Below are positions 7,330 through 13,259 of a DNA stretch of 13,259 nt, piece by piece. The notes beneath the pieces are model-generated. The model was not told the origin of the DNA. It saw nothing but the letters and a program-made list of their open reading frames with translations, and ran no database searches. Origin of the DNA: Ophryocystis elektroscirrha (taxonomy: Eukaryota; Apicomplexa; Conoidasida; Neogregarinorida; Ophryocystidae); the NCBI GenBank assembly GCA_030141585.1, contig JAQIFP010000136.1, forward strand, positions 6,859-20,117, in the 5' to 3' direction. A program made the position numbers and the translations under genes. Numbering within the stretch: the stretch's first letter is position 1; every line of letters starts with the position of its first letter.

Positions 7330-8550
7330 TTATGTAGATACACTTATATACATATATACTTATACATATACAAGTATATATATATACACTTATATACATA
7401 TATACTTATATACATATATACTTATATATATACAAGTATATATATATTCATTCTTAAATAAATACTTATATATATGTATCTACATTCATAAACATGGGTA
7501 TTATTTATACACATACATATATCTCACAATTGTACATATATATGTCAAATATATTACAAAAATTATCTACAATATTTCCCTTATATGATATTACGTTTTT
7601 TAATATACATATTGAATGTAAATGTATCAAAATTACTTATAAATATTCAAGCAACGTTGTAACTGTTGAATTGCAGATAATTGGGTCCAAAGAGCAATAT
7701 AGGGAAATTCAGTATCGCATCTAATAAATAAAATAAAATGATAAGCATAAGACTGTATGCGTTTGTAAGTTAAAGAATTGCTTAATACATGTGTGAAGAA
7801 TTGAAATAAAGATGGCTATATACCTTTAATTGTACTGTATAAATTAAGAAATACACGCACATATACATACATAATACATATATACATAAAACTTATACAC
7901 ATAATATATAGTTATATATTATTTATGATATATATACATCATATATATACATAATATATATACATAATATATATACATCATATATATACATAATATATAT
8001 ACATCATATATATACATAATATATATACATAATATATATACATCATATATATACATAATATATATACATAATATATATAATATATATAATATATATATAT
8101 GATTTAAAAATATGAATACTATATAATATATAATAATGTAGTCACATAATTATAATATATGTTCAAACCCACTATATATGAGCATATAAGTATGCATAAA
8201 TATAATTTAATATATTCCTATAATAAAAAATTTATATAAAAGCATATACACTTATTTAATAGCTTATGTATACATAGTCTTACAAGAACTCCTCAGGAGA
8301 TTCTTGAGCGAAGGCAATAAGTTCCTCAGGATTTTCAATACCATAGGTTAAAGTATCTTTCTGTTTTGCCAATATAGCTCGAATTTCATCTTGAAGTTGT
8401 AATATATTTCTTTCAATTTGTGCGATCTGGATTACTTTTTTTTTTTTTTTTTATTACCTCAGCATATGCATACATAGGTAACTGGCAATATTGAAGTGCA
8501 GCGCTCAATTCCGATAATAATTTGCAACCTATGTTATCTGCAGGAATCAT
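6135..8550 (-). CDS. PSF1: GINS complex subunit, Psf1-like
   Basis: GINS binds Cdc45 and MCM2-7 to form the CMG replicative helicase. Exons: 8550-8458, 8426-8284, 7720-7637, 7136-6923, 6299-6135, all GT-AG and in phase, giving 232 aa. An in-frame TGA lies two codons before the ATG. Residues 1-50 match the Psf1 N-terminus (GCKLLSEL, then QLPMYAYAE, an Ile/Leu/Glu helix). [14 protein letters not shown] (about 98-112) matches the RRC...Y...R helix of Psf1, and [12 protein letters not shown] (136-147) matches the LSxxExxYLKEY motif. [18 protein letters not shown] resembles the start of the small B domain, but the domain then ends early in an acidic tail. Family length is about 196-208 aa. The related subunit Sld5 is the main alternative. 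Exon 2 uses a GTAAGA donor that overlaps a TAA: unspliced, the protein would stop at 79 aa. Tandem with Ufd1, 163 bp downstream of it. Confidence 0.7.
6300..6922 (-). other. Psf1-like intron 4, 623 nt
   Basis: GTAAATTT donor after SLIQLAK and AAATAG acceptor before AALDIPK (phase 0). It holds (TA)n runs near 6430-6451 and 6511-6526 and three homopolymer A/T tracts near 6332, 6700 and 6783. No coding signal is seen. Confidence 0.75.
7267..7325. repeat. (AAAT)n followed by (TA)n
   Basis: About seven AAAT units run directly into some fifteen TA units, inside Psf1-like intron 3. Confidence 0.9.
7324..7449. repeat. Tandem duplication of tatacacttatatacatata block
   Basis: The order tacacttatatacatatata-ctta ... 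acaagtatatatata occurs twice (about 7335-7386 and 7384-7449). The second copy carries one extra ctta-tatacatata subunit. It is an imperfect minisatellite with a variable subunit number. Confidence 0.7.
7721..8283 (-). other. Psf1-like intron 2, 563 nt
   Basis: Consensus GTAAGA donor at 8283 and TTATTAG acceptor at 7721. The Leu codon is split TT|A. It holds a 13-bp minisatellite (7929-8071) and AT-rich DNA. This junction is what links the two conserved halves of the Psf1-like protein. It is supported by phase and by homology on both sides, not by any transcript. Confidence 0.7.
7929..8071. repeat. 13-bp minisatellite, 11 copies, two unit types
   Basis: Unit tatatatacatMa, where M is C or A. 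Eleven exact copies run head to tail, followed by two 9-bp remnants (tatatataa). Reading M along the plus strand gives C A A C A C A A C A A. Apart from M, the units are identical. Confidence 0.95.
8427..8457 (-). other. Psf1-like intron 1, 31 nt, poly-A interior
   Basis: Starts GTAATA and ends TAATCCAG on the coding strand, with an unbroken A run of about 18 in between. Removal joins YAYAE to IAQIE in phase 0. It has no polypyrimidine tract. Retaining it would shift the frame. Confidence 0.8.
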
Positions 8551-8713
8551 TGTTCATATAATAAAATATTTGACTTGAGAATATTTTTCAATCTACTAAA
8601 AAAAAAACCTAAAAAATAGTCAATAAAAAGTCTATATTTAGATAAAAAAAAAAACACTAGTATTTCAGGATAAAAACAGATTGCTCAAAAAAAATACATC
8701 ATTCTTTTACTAT
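8551..8713 (-). promoter_or_regulatory. Ufd1-Psf1 intergenic spacer, 163 bp
   Basis: Lies between the Ufd1 stop (8714) and the Psf1-like start (8550), both on the minus strand. It must hold the Ufd1 3' UTR and the Psf1-like promoter. It contains several T runs on the coding strand and AATAAA-like sequence. The GGTCC and ACCTG motifs of the divergent promoters are not present. Confidence 0.45.
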
Positions 8714-9655
8714 TTAATGCTTCAGAGTGTGTCCTTGACCTTCGAATAATTTTCTTTCTGCATGTGGTAAATAAACCTCAATATTTTTCAGTTTTCCTTG
8801 AACTTTTCCCTGTCTTACTAGCTCTTCATATTTTTCACAAGATGTCTAATAATAATATAAGTTTTTTCTCTATCTAAAGATACTTTATACTGTATTTAAT
8901 GTAACTAGGTAGTATTTGTTTGTATATATCAATAAAAAGTGCTTAAATATACATATTTAGTAAATAGGGTTAAGTTATATAAATTTATACATGTATATTC
9001 ATGTAAATAATTAACAATTCACCAGAAAAAAAGATTTTCGATTTAAAATACAAACAAAAAAGTACACACATATATATATATTAATGTATTTGATATAAAA
9101 TCATTATAAAAAAGAAGAGATGTATGTTTATGTATACATAATACATGATTAAGTATAAATTTTAATATATTATTACAATATATATACAAAATTGCATATA
9201 CAATATTATACAAACATATTTGCTTCTGTATAGTTATACGTATAGGTTGATTCACATCCAATAATGCAAATAAAGGATTTGCAACCATTAATAATTATAT
9301 GCAAGTACACGTACATAAGAAAGCAAAATCTTGATACTTTACCATATTTCTACTATTTCTATATTATTTAATTAATTTTATATATTTGTTGAACTAACTC
9401 TAACTCCTCCCGGAATAGGTACTTTAGGCTGATTTGTTAGAGATTGTGCAGTATCTTCATGCGTTAAAGTAGACTGTGAGTCTTGATTTGCAGACTAAAA
9501 ACATTTTTATTAATTCAAAAAAAATAATATTTTCCTTAGTCATTATTAATATTTTTATGTAGATACTAGACATATTCACATATTGTAAATAGTAGTTAAT
9601 AACATCAAAGAAATCATATTACATAAATCATAAATATAAATATAAAATTTATAAT

Positions 9656-9696
<41 letters not shown>

Positions 9697-10771
9697 TATA
9701 AATTAATTATATATATATATCATATAAATTAGTTATGTATATACATATATATATATATGTATATATATTGTATAAATTACTTATTTATATATCTATCGTA
9801 TAAATTACTTATATAGATATATATATATACGTATATATATAACAAATTTTATCATAGTTAATGTAATATGTATAACAAATAAAATAGTATATGTATTTTA
9901 TACACCATTAATAATTACAAATGGAATTAATTATGTAATTGATTTTGCTTACAGCTGGTTGGACGGGTGGCGGTGGTACATAATCTTTAGGAGGATCAAA
10001 GTCAACCTCTACATCAGTCTCAATAAGCGATATGGCTTTATCTGGCATACACTCCTAAAGAAATATAGATTTAATGTTTAATCACAATTATATCAATTTT
10101 ATATGTTTTATTATTGTGTTCTATTGAAATAATATCTCCAACAGTTATTGACGCAAACCGACTCAGCGAAGTCTCCAATCTAACATTATAATAATTCAAT
10201 TATAATATAAATTTACTATATAATGTATTTAATATATAACAAAAATAAATTTTTATAAACAATAATATTTCAAATCGCGCATATTATATAAAAAACATTA
10301 TTTTTTAATTAAATATTATATCACTGTTAAGATATCATTAAGTACCATGGAAATAGTTAAAATACATACAATTTAATTTAGAATAAAGTACAAGGAGCTT
10401 TTTTTTTTTTTTCAAATTACATTTTTTTGATATATGTCTTGCATACATCTGATACAGCATTCTCTTGTATATACATTTTATTAACAAATAATTTTTTTAT
10501 ATAAGCTACAAATTTAAAGTATTTTACGTTGCACGAGGGTCTTCCAATAAAAGGAACTCTTGAGTCATAGGTTGCAGTTTTACAAATGTTCCTTTTGGTA
10601 ACGAAACATTACATACATGTATAATATCTCCCTCGTCTAGTCTCAAATTTTGCATAACCTTTAACCACAATATTTTATGAACATACACTTAGGTTGGTAG
10701 GCTATTTTTTAACAACGAATTACAAAATAAACAACTTAATATTATGAATAAAAAATATACTTTTTATTAAA

Positions 10772-10814
<43 letters not shown>

Positions 10815-11471
10815 GAATATACAATAATTATCATGAAATTAATATATATTGAATATAATTTTTGTTATATACATGTTTTGACAATACTTATATACATGTT
10901 TATATACGTAAACACAAAAATATGTAAATAGAGAAATATTAACAGATTACAATAAGTGCCATACCCAATACGGTATAAAACAAATCCCTTCTTCAGAACT
11001 AAACTCCAAAACACCGCAATGTGTATTTCGACCATTAAGTTTATTTGTAAGTTTAAAAAATATAGGCCAATTGACATTGATTCTTGCAAGAAAATTCAAA
11101 GTTGATTGCGGTAATAAAACTATTAAAATTAGTTACAGAAATATTTGCATTATTGTGAAACTTTTAACTATTTACGTTTCTATTTTATAAAAATGTATTA
11201 TTTTTTTATAAATTCATTTTTTAAAGCCTTGAAGTAACATGTATGAGTGTAGCATTTAAATTTGTTGTGGAAACAAAATATTGAATTCTTATTCAAGCAT
11301 CTATTTAATTAATTTATTTGATTTAATTATAATTAAATATTTTATTTATAATAAATATATACTATTGTAATTTATGTATATTAAAGTGTATATTGTATAT
11401 ACGTATACTTATATTATAGACATGTATATGTGCAACCTAATATTCTCCATATATATATAATATATTATGAT

Positions 11472-11509
<38 letters not shown>

Positions 11510-11985
11510 ATCCACTATTTACAATGACATTATAATGATAATAATAAGCATTTTATGTAAAAATCTTATACATATACTTAAAGGATAAATATTTTTTGGA
11601 ATATATAATTTTTCCAAAGTAATTGATCAATCTTATACGTAAATTATATACTATATATGATTGAATATTCAAGCTAAATATTGTATATACATTGTGTATG
11701 GATTGCAAATATACTTCAAATTTTACATAGCTATATATTTTGATATATATATTGAACAAATTGAGAATGAAGGATACTTGCTATATTTTGTTCAAATAAT
11801 ATTAAGATTCTTATATTTAGTACTTTTATTTCCGTGTTCTAAATCTTCACGGCCTGCACAGGACAAAGAAAAACATGTGAATTCTTGCTGGAAATTTTCC
11901 TCTGCAGGTTCTGAGAAGTTCAATCCCAGTCTAGACTCCAATTCTTCCCACTAAAAACAAGTTTATAGTACAAATTTGAAACCAT
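8714..11985 (-). CDS. UFD1: Ufd1, Cdc48/p97 ubiquitin-substrate cofactor
   Basis: With Npl4, Ufd1 recruits Cdc48/p97 to polyubiquitylated proteins in ERAD and chromatin extraction. Exons: 11985-11983, 11950-11824, 11119-10965, 10658-10528, 10179-10086, 10054-9953, 9494-9399, 8845-8714; all GT-AG, in phase, 279 aa. The double-psi barrel runs from about residue 25 to 190: FTCFSLSCAGREDLEHGNKI, FFKLTNK, HCGVLEFSSEEGICFIPYW, VMQNLRLDEGD, VSLPKGTFVKLQP, LETSLSRFASITVGD, and IETDVEVDFDPPKDY. A Pro/Ser/Thr-rich linker follows. The C-terminus carries a p97-binding SHP box, LFEGQGHTL (269-277). Length suits the family (about 300). The first exon is only the ATG, preceded directly by an in-frame TAA. 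The next exon has no ATG and an in-frame TAG at its acceptor, so this exon is needed. The exon 7 donor could also lie 6 nt earlier, dropping Val-Arg. Confidence 0.94.
8846..9398 (-). other. Ufd1 intron 7, 553 nt
   Basis: GTTAGTT donor and TTATTAG acceptor; joins the linker to the C-terminal SHP-bearing exon. A minus-strand ORF at 9288-9043 lies inside. Its first 20 codons are less AT-rich than the surroundings, but no acceptor fits them to Ufd1. Confidence 0.85.
9495..9952 (-). other. Ufd1 intron 6, 458 nt
   Basis: GTAAGC donor after PPPPVQPA and TTTTTAG acceptor before SANQDSQ. It contains an (AT)n run (about 9659-9694) followed by four spaced copies of a GTATAAATTANTTAT motif. Confidence 0.88.
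9695..9812. repeat. Four copies of NGTATAAATTANTTAT
   Basis: Copies begin at about 9695 (cgtataaattaattat), 9721 (catataaattagttat), 9767 (tgtataaattacttat) and 9797 (cgtataaattacttat). TA-rich DNA of 10-30 bp separates them. Confidence 0.8.
10055..10085 (-). other. Ufd1 intron 5, 31 nt
   Basis: GTGATTAAAC donor and TTTCTTTAG acceptor. Removal joins YKIDII to ECMPDKAISLIETD, a perfect fit to Ufd1 homologues. Unspliced, the frame meets a TAA after four codons. Confidence 0.93.
10180..10527 (-). other. Ufd1 intron 4, 348 nt
   Basis: GTAAAATAC donor and ATGTTAG acceptor, splitting a Thr codon (AC|A) between EDPRA and LETSL. A run of about 14 A on the coding strand lies near 10400. Nothing else is seen. 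Confidence 0.92.
10659..10964 (-). other. Ufd1 intron 3, 306 nt
   Basis: GTATGG donor after CFIPYW and TTAAAG acceptor before VMQNL, phase 0. It contains a (TA)n run near 10777-10810. Confidence 0.92.
11120..11823 (-). other. Ufd1 intron 2, 704 nt
   Basis: GTACTAA donor and TTTAATAG acceptor, splitting the Ile codon of HGNKILLPQ (A|TT). It holds (TA)n runs near 11447-11462 and 11478-11503 and otherwise featureless AT-rich DNA. The small open frames on either strand have no coding character. Confidence 0.9.
11951..11982 (-). other. Ufd1 intron 1, 32 nt, directly after the start codon
   Basis: GTTTCAAA donor immediately 3' of the ATG; acceptor TTTTTAG. A TACTATAAAC segment 10-20 nt before the acceptor resembles a branch-point consensus. 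It joins the ATG to TGG GAA GAA in phase 0. Confidence 0.82.
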
Positions 11986-12041
11986 TTAAAAGTAAGCTCT
12001 TTAAGTTTGATTTCTGGTCCAGATACCTGTCGTCATAAATA
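11986..12041. promoter_or_regulatory. 56-bp divergent promoter, Ufd1 / CK2 beta
   Basis: This is the whole space between the Ufd1 ATG (minus) and the CK2 beta ATG (plus). It contains GGTCC at 12016-12020 and ACCTG at 12025-12029, both shared with the 2684-2773 divergent promoter. No clear TATA box is seen. Transcription start sites may lie inside the opposite gene. Confidence 0.6.
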
Positions 12042-13112
12042 ATGATCAAACCTTACGAAGAAACCGACAGCATTTGCTCTCGTAGTGAGAGTTATTCTGA
12101 AGACGTAAGAAATTTATATCTTTTTTGTCTATTTTTTAATTGTTTTCATAACTCGAAAATAAAAATATTCATTTGATACTAACAAAATTCATATTTTTCA
12201 ATTATACATAATAAATATGCAATAAATAGCAACTAAATATTGATCATATCTATATTTATACTAATTTTTTATAGTTTGGTAAACATAACTAGAATTCATG
12301 GTCTGTTTATATATTGGTGGTAGTATGTATTTTTTACAAAAAAAAATTTTATGCGGAAATATAAATTAGTAAATTTGAATTCATTTATAAAATCAAGTGC
12401 TAGAATTATCACTTATTTTTCTGGTATATCAATATATCCTTTATATCAAAAGTAGTGCAAAAATACTTGGTATATACCAAATAATTTTATAGTATACATA
12501 GATGAAATTTTTTTTTCCAATGTATAAAATATTTAACACAAACATTACAAGTTTTTTCACATTTTATACATAAATTACAAAAAAAATAATTACAAAGATT
12601 ATATTATTAAATATTTAAAAAAATATTGAATATTCTTTGCAGATTTCATGGATAACGTGGTACTGCGATTTAGATGGGCACGAGTATTTCGTAAGAGTGG
12701 ATATTGATTTTATTAAAGATGACTTCAACTTAGCTGGTAACTTTTATTAATATTTTACGAGTCTCAGGCTTAAGCAGCGTTGTATACAACTTCAAGAGAG
12801 CTTTAGATACAATTTTAGACGAATTGGACGATGATGAAGATGACGAGAACTATAATGGAAAAGGAGACCCGTATTTAGAAGCCGAACGTTTGTATAAAAT
12901 GATCCATGCTCGATATATATTAACTAACAAGTAATCCTTTTTTTTTTTAAATTTTTTTTTTTAGGGGTATGGCAGCAATGTTAGATAAATATAACGCTTA
13001 CATTTTTGGGACGTGTCCAAAAATTTATTGCCAGAACCAACCCGTCATTCCTACTGCTATCTCTGATTTAGTTAGTATCGCTGTAGCTAAAATTTATTGC
13101 CCCCGCTGTAAC
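12042..13112 (+). CDS. CSNK2B: Protein kinase CK2 regulatory beta subunit, 5' part
   Basis: CK2 beta dimerises and docks the catalytic alpha subunits of the constitutive Ser/Thr kinase CK2. Exons 12042-12104, 12643-12736, 12768-12930, 12965-13112 are all GT-AG and in phase, encoding 156 residues. Motifs: [15 protein letters not shown] (family SSSEEVSWISWFC), [14 protein letters not shown], the acidic loop [29 protein letters not shown], and the zinc ribbon C124-x4-C129 ([10 protein letters not shown]) with C152-x2-C155 (CPRC). Spacing between the cysteine pairs equals that of human CK2 beta. The last exon ends at a perfect GTAAGTG donor, so the alpha-docking tail lies beyond the right edge. 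The short N-terminus keeps a Ser-Glu cluster like the autophosphorylation site. A 56-bp divergent spacer separates it from Ufd1. Confidence 0.96.
12105..12642 (+). other. CK2 beta intron 1, 538 nt
   Basis: GTAAGAA donor and TTCTTTGCAG acceptor, phase 0 between SYSED and ISWITW. It is AT-rich without tandem repeats and no gene is seen inside. Confidence 0.93.
12737..12767 (+). other. CK2 beta intron 2, 31 nt
   Basis: GTAACTTT donor and GAGTCTCAG acceptor, splitting the Gly codon of FNLAG-LSSVV. It has the same length as Psf1-like intron 1 and Ufd1 intron 5. Confidence 0.93.
12931..12964 (+). other. CK2 beta intron 3, 34 nt
   Basis: GTAATCC donor, then two T runs, then TTTTAG. It splits the Lys codon (AA|G) in ILTNKGMAAM. 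Unspliced, the frame stops at once at TAA. Confidence 0.93.
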
Positions 13113-13160
13113 GTAAGTGATCAGCTAACATTGTTCGAATAAATTTTCCTAATTAATAAT

Positions 13161-13213
<53 letters not shown>

Positions 13214-13259
13214 TACGTACACATAGATATACTGATATGTATATTTGTTTATATATATA
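13113..13259 (+). other. CK2 beta intron 4, start, with (AT)n
   Basis: GTAAGTGATC donor after CPRCN. The sequence passes through an AAT run into a (TA)n array (about 13163-13208) and runs off the window; no acceptor followed by the expected CK2 beta tail is seen. Confidence 0.85.

Larger units (their letters stand above)
7137..7636 (-). other. Psf1-like intron 3, 500 nt
   Basis: GTAATTTT donor and ATATTAG acceptor, splitting a Lys codon (AA|A). It contains an (AAAT)n run, a (TA)n run and a diverged tandem duplication (see separate entries). A plus-strand open frame over 7494-7724 is only the antisense of exon 3 and intron. Confidence 0.75.

Noticed and set aside
6135..7720. Assignment of the GINS-like exons to Sld5
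   Set aside because: The helical motifs and the [11 protein letters not shown] segment also fit Sld5, but the N-terminal exons ([14 protein letters not shown]) and the [12 protein letters not shown] motif fit Psf1 better. Kept as the main alternative.
7494..7724. Plus-strand ORF of 76 aa
   Set aside because: Covers Psf1-like exon 3 in antisense plus intron DNA; the minus-strand reading carries the GINS motif [12 protein letters not shown].
8280..8550. Separate 79-aa coiled-coil gene (first thought to be a Mediator Med4-like protein)
   Set aside because: The GTAAGA donor before its stop fits in phase to the exon at 7720, and the combined protein has the Psf1 order of motifs, so it was merged into the Psf1-like gene.
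9043..9288. Minus-strand ORF starting MVANPLFALLDVNQPIRI inside Ufd1 intron 7
   Set aside because: The first 20 codons look a little like coding sequence. However, there is an in-frame TAA just upstream, no AG acceptor fits it as a Ufd1 exon, and the rest is Tyr/Ile/Cys filler. Transcript data could reopen it.
10865..11089. Minus-strand ORF of 74 aa
   Set aside because: Wrong frame over Ufd1 exon 3; the correct frame gives FFKLTNK...THCGVLEF...GICFIPYW.
11553..11954. Minus-strand 68-aa and plus-strand 97-aa ORFs
   Set aside because: They lie in Ufd1 intron 2 and, for the plus one, antisense to Ufd1 exon 2. AT-rich filler residues, no motif.
1..13259. tRNA, rRNA, CRISPR, transposon or bacterial-type defence system
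   Set aside because: No cloverleaf-like GC-containing stretch, spaced direct repeats with unique spacers, transposase motifs or terminal inverted repeats were seen in the noncoding parts.

Overview
The window is nuclear DNA from an unidentified, very AT-rich eukaryote. Six protein-coding loci can be supported. Five of them are split by GT-AG introns that also satisfy reading phase, and every complete gene ends in TAA. Four genes encode conserved eukaryotic proteins: serine hydroxymethyltransferase (SHMT), the Ufd1 cofactor of Cdc48/p97, the beta subunit of protein kinase CK2, and a GINS subunit that looks most like Psf1. The intron structure, TAA stops and base composition suggest a compact AT-rich protist or an early-diverging fungus. 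Nothing in the sequence fixes the lineage. No bacterial operon, tRNA, rRNA, CRISPR array or transposase was seen.

Layout, left to right. 82-2683 (minus) is the N-terminal three quarters of SHMT in five exons; the rest lies beyond the left edge. 2774-4565 (plus) is a divergent gene for a lysine-rich, histone-H1-tail-like protein with one 1.1 kb intron. 4739-6154 (minus) is a 471-residue Asn/Ser-rich orphan ORF, convergent with the lysine-rich gene. It overlaps by 20 nt the last exon of 6135-8550 (minus), the five-exon Psf1-like gene. 8714-11985 (minus) is Ufd1 in eight exons, the first of which is only the start codon. 12042-13112 (plus) is the 5' part of CK2 beta in four exons, running off the right edge.

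Space between genes is very small: 56 and 90 bp between divergent starts, about 160-170 bp elsewhere, and one overlap. Introns fall into two classes. Some are ultrashort (31-36 nt, one of 45). Others are 300-1,100 nt, AT-rich, and often full of microsatellites and minisatellites, so most of the noncoding DNA here is intronic.

Functionally these are housekeeping genes: one-carbon metabolism (SHMT), ubiquitin-dependent extraction by Cdc48 (Ufd1), replication helicase assembly (GINS) and CK2 signalling. Cdc48-Ufd1-Npl4 is known to unload the GINS-containing CMG helicase, so the tandem Ufd1/Psf1 pair is suggestive, but it may be coincidence. No clear new defence or mobile system was found. The best leads are the intron architecture, the start-codon-only exon, the Psf1/orphan ORF overlap, a shared GC-rich motif in the two divergent promoters, and the intronic minisatellites.
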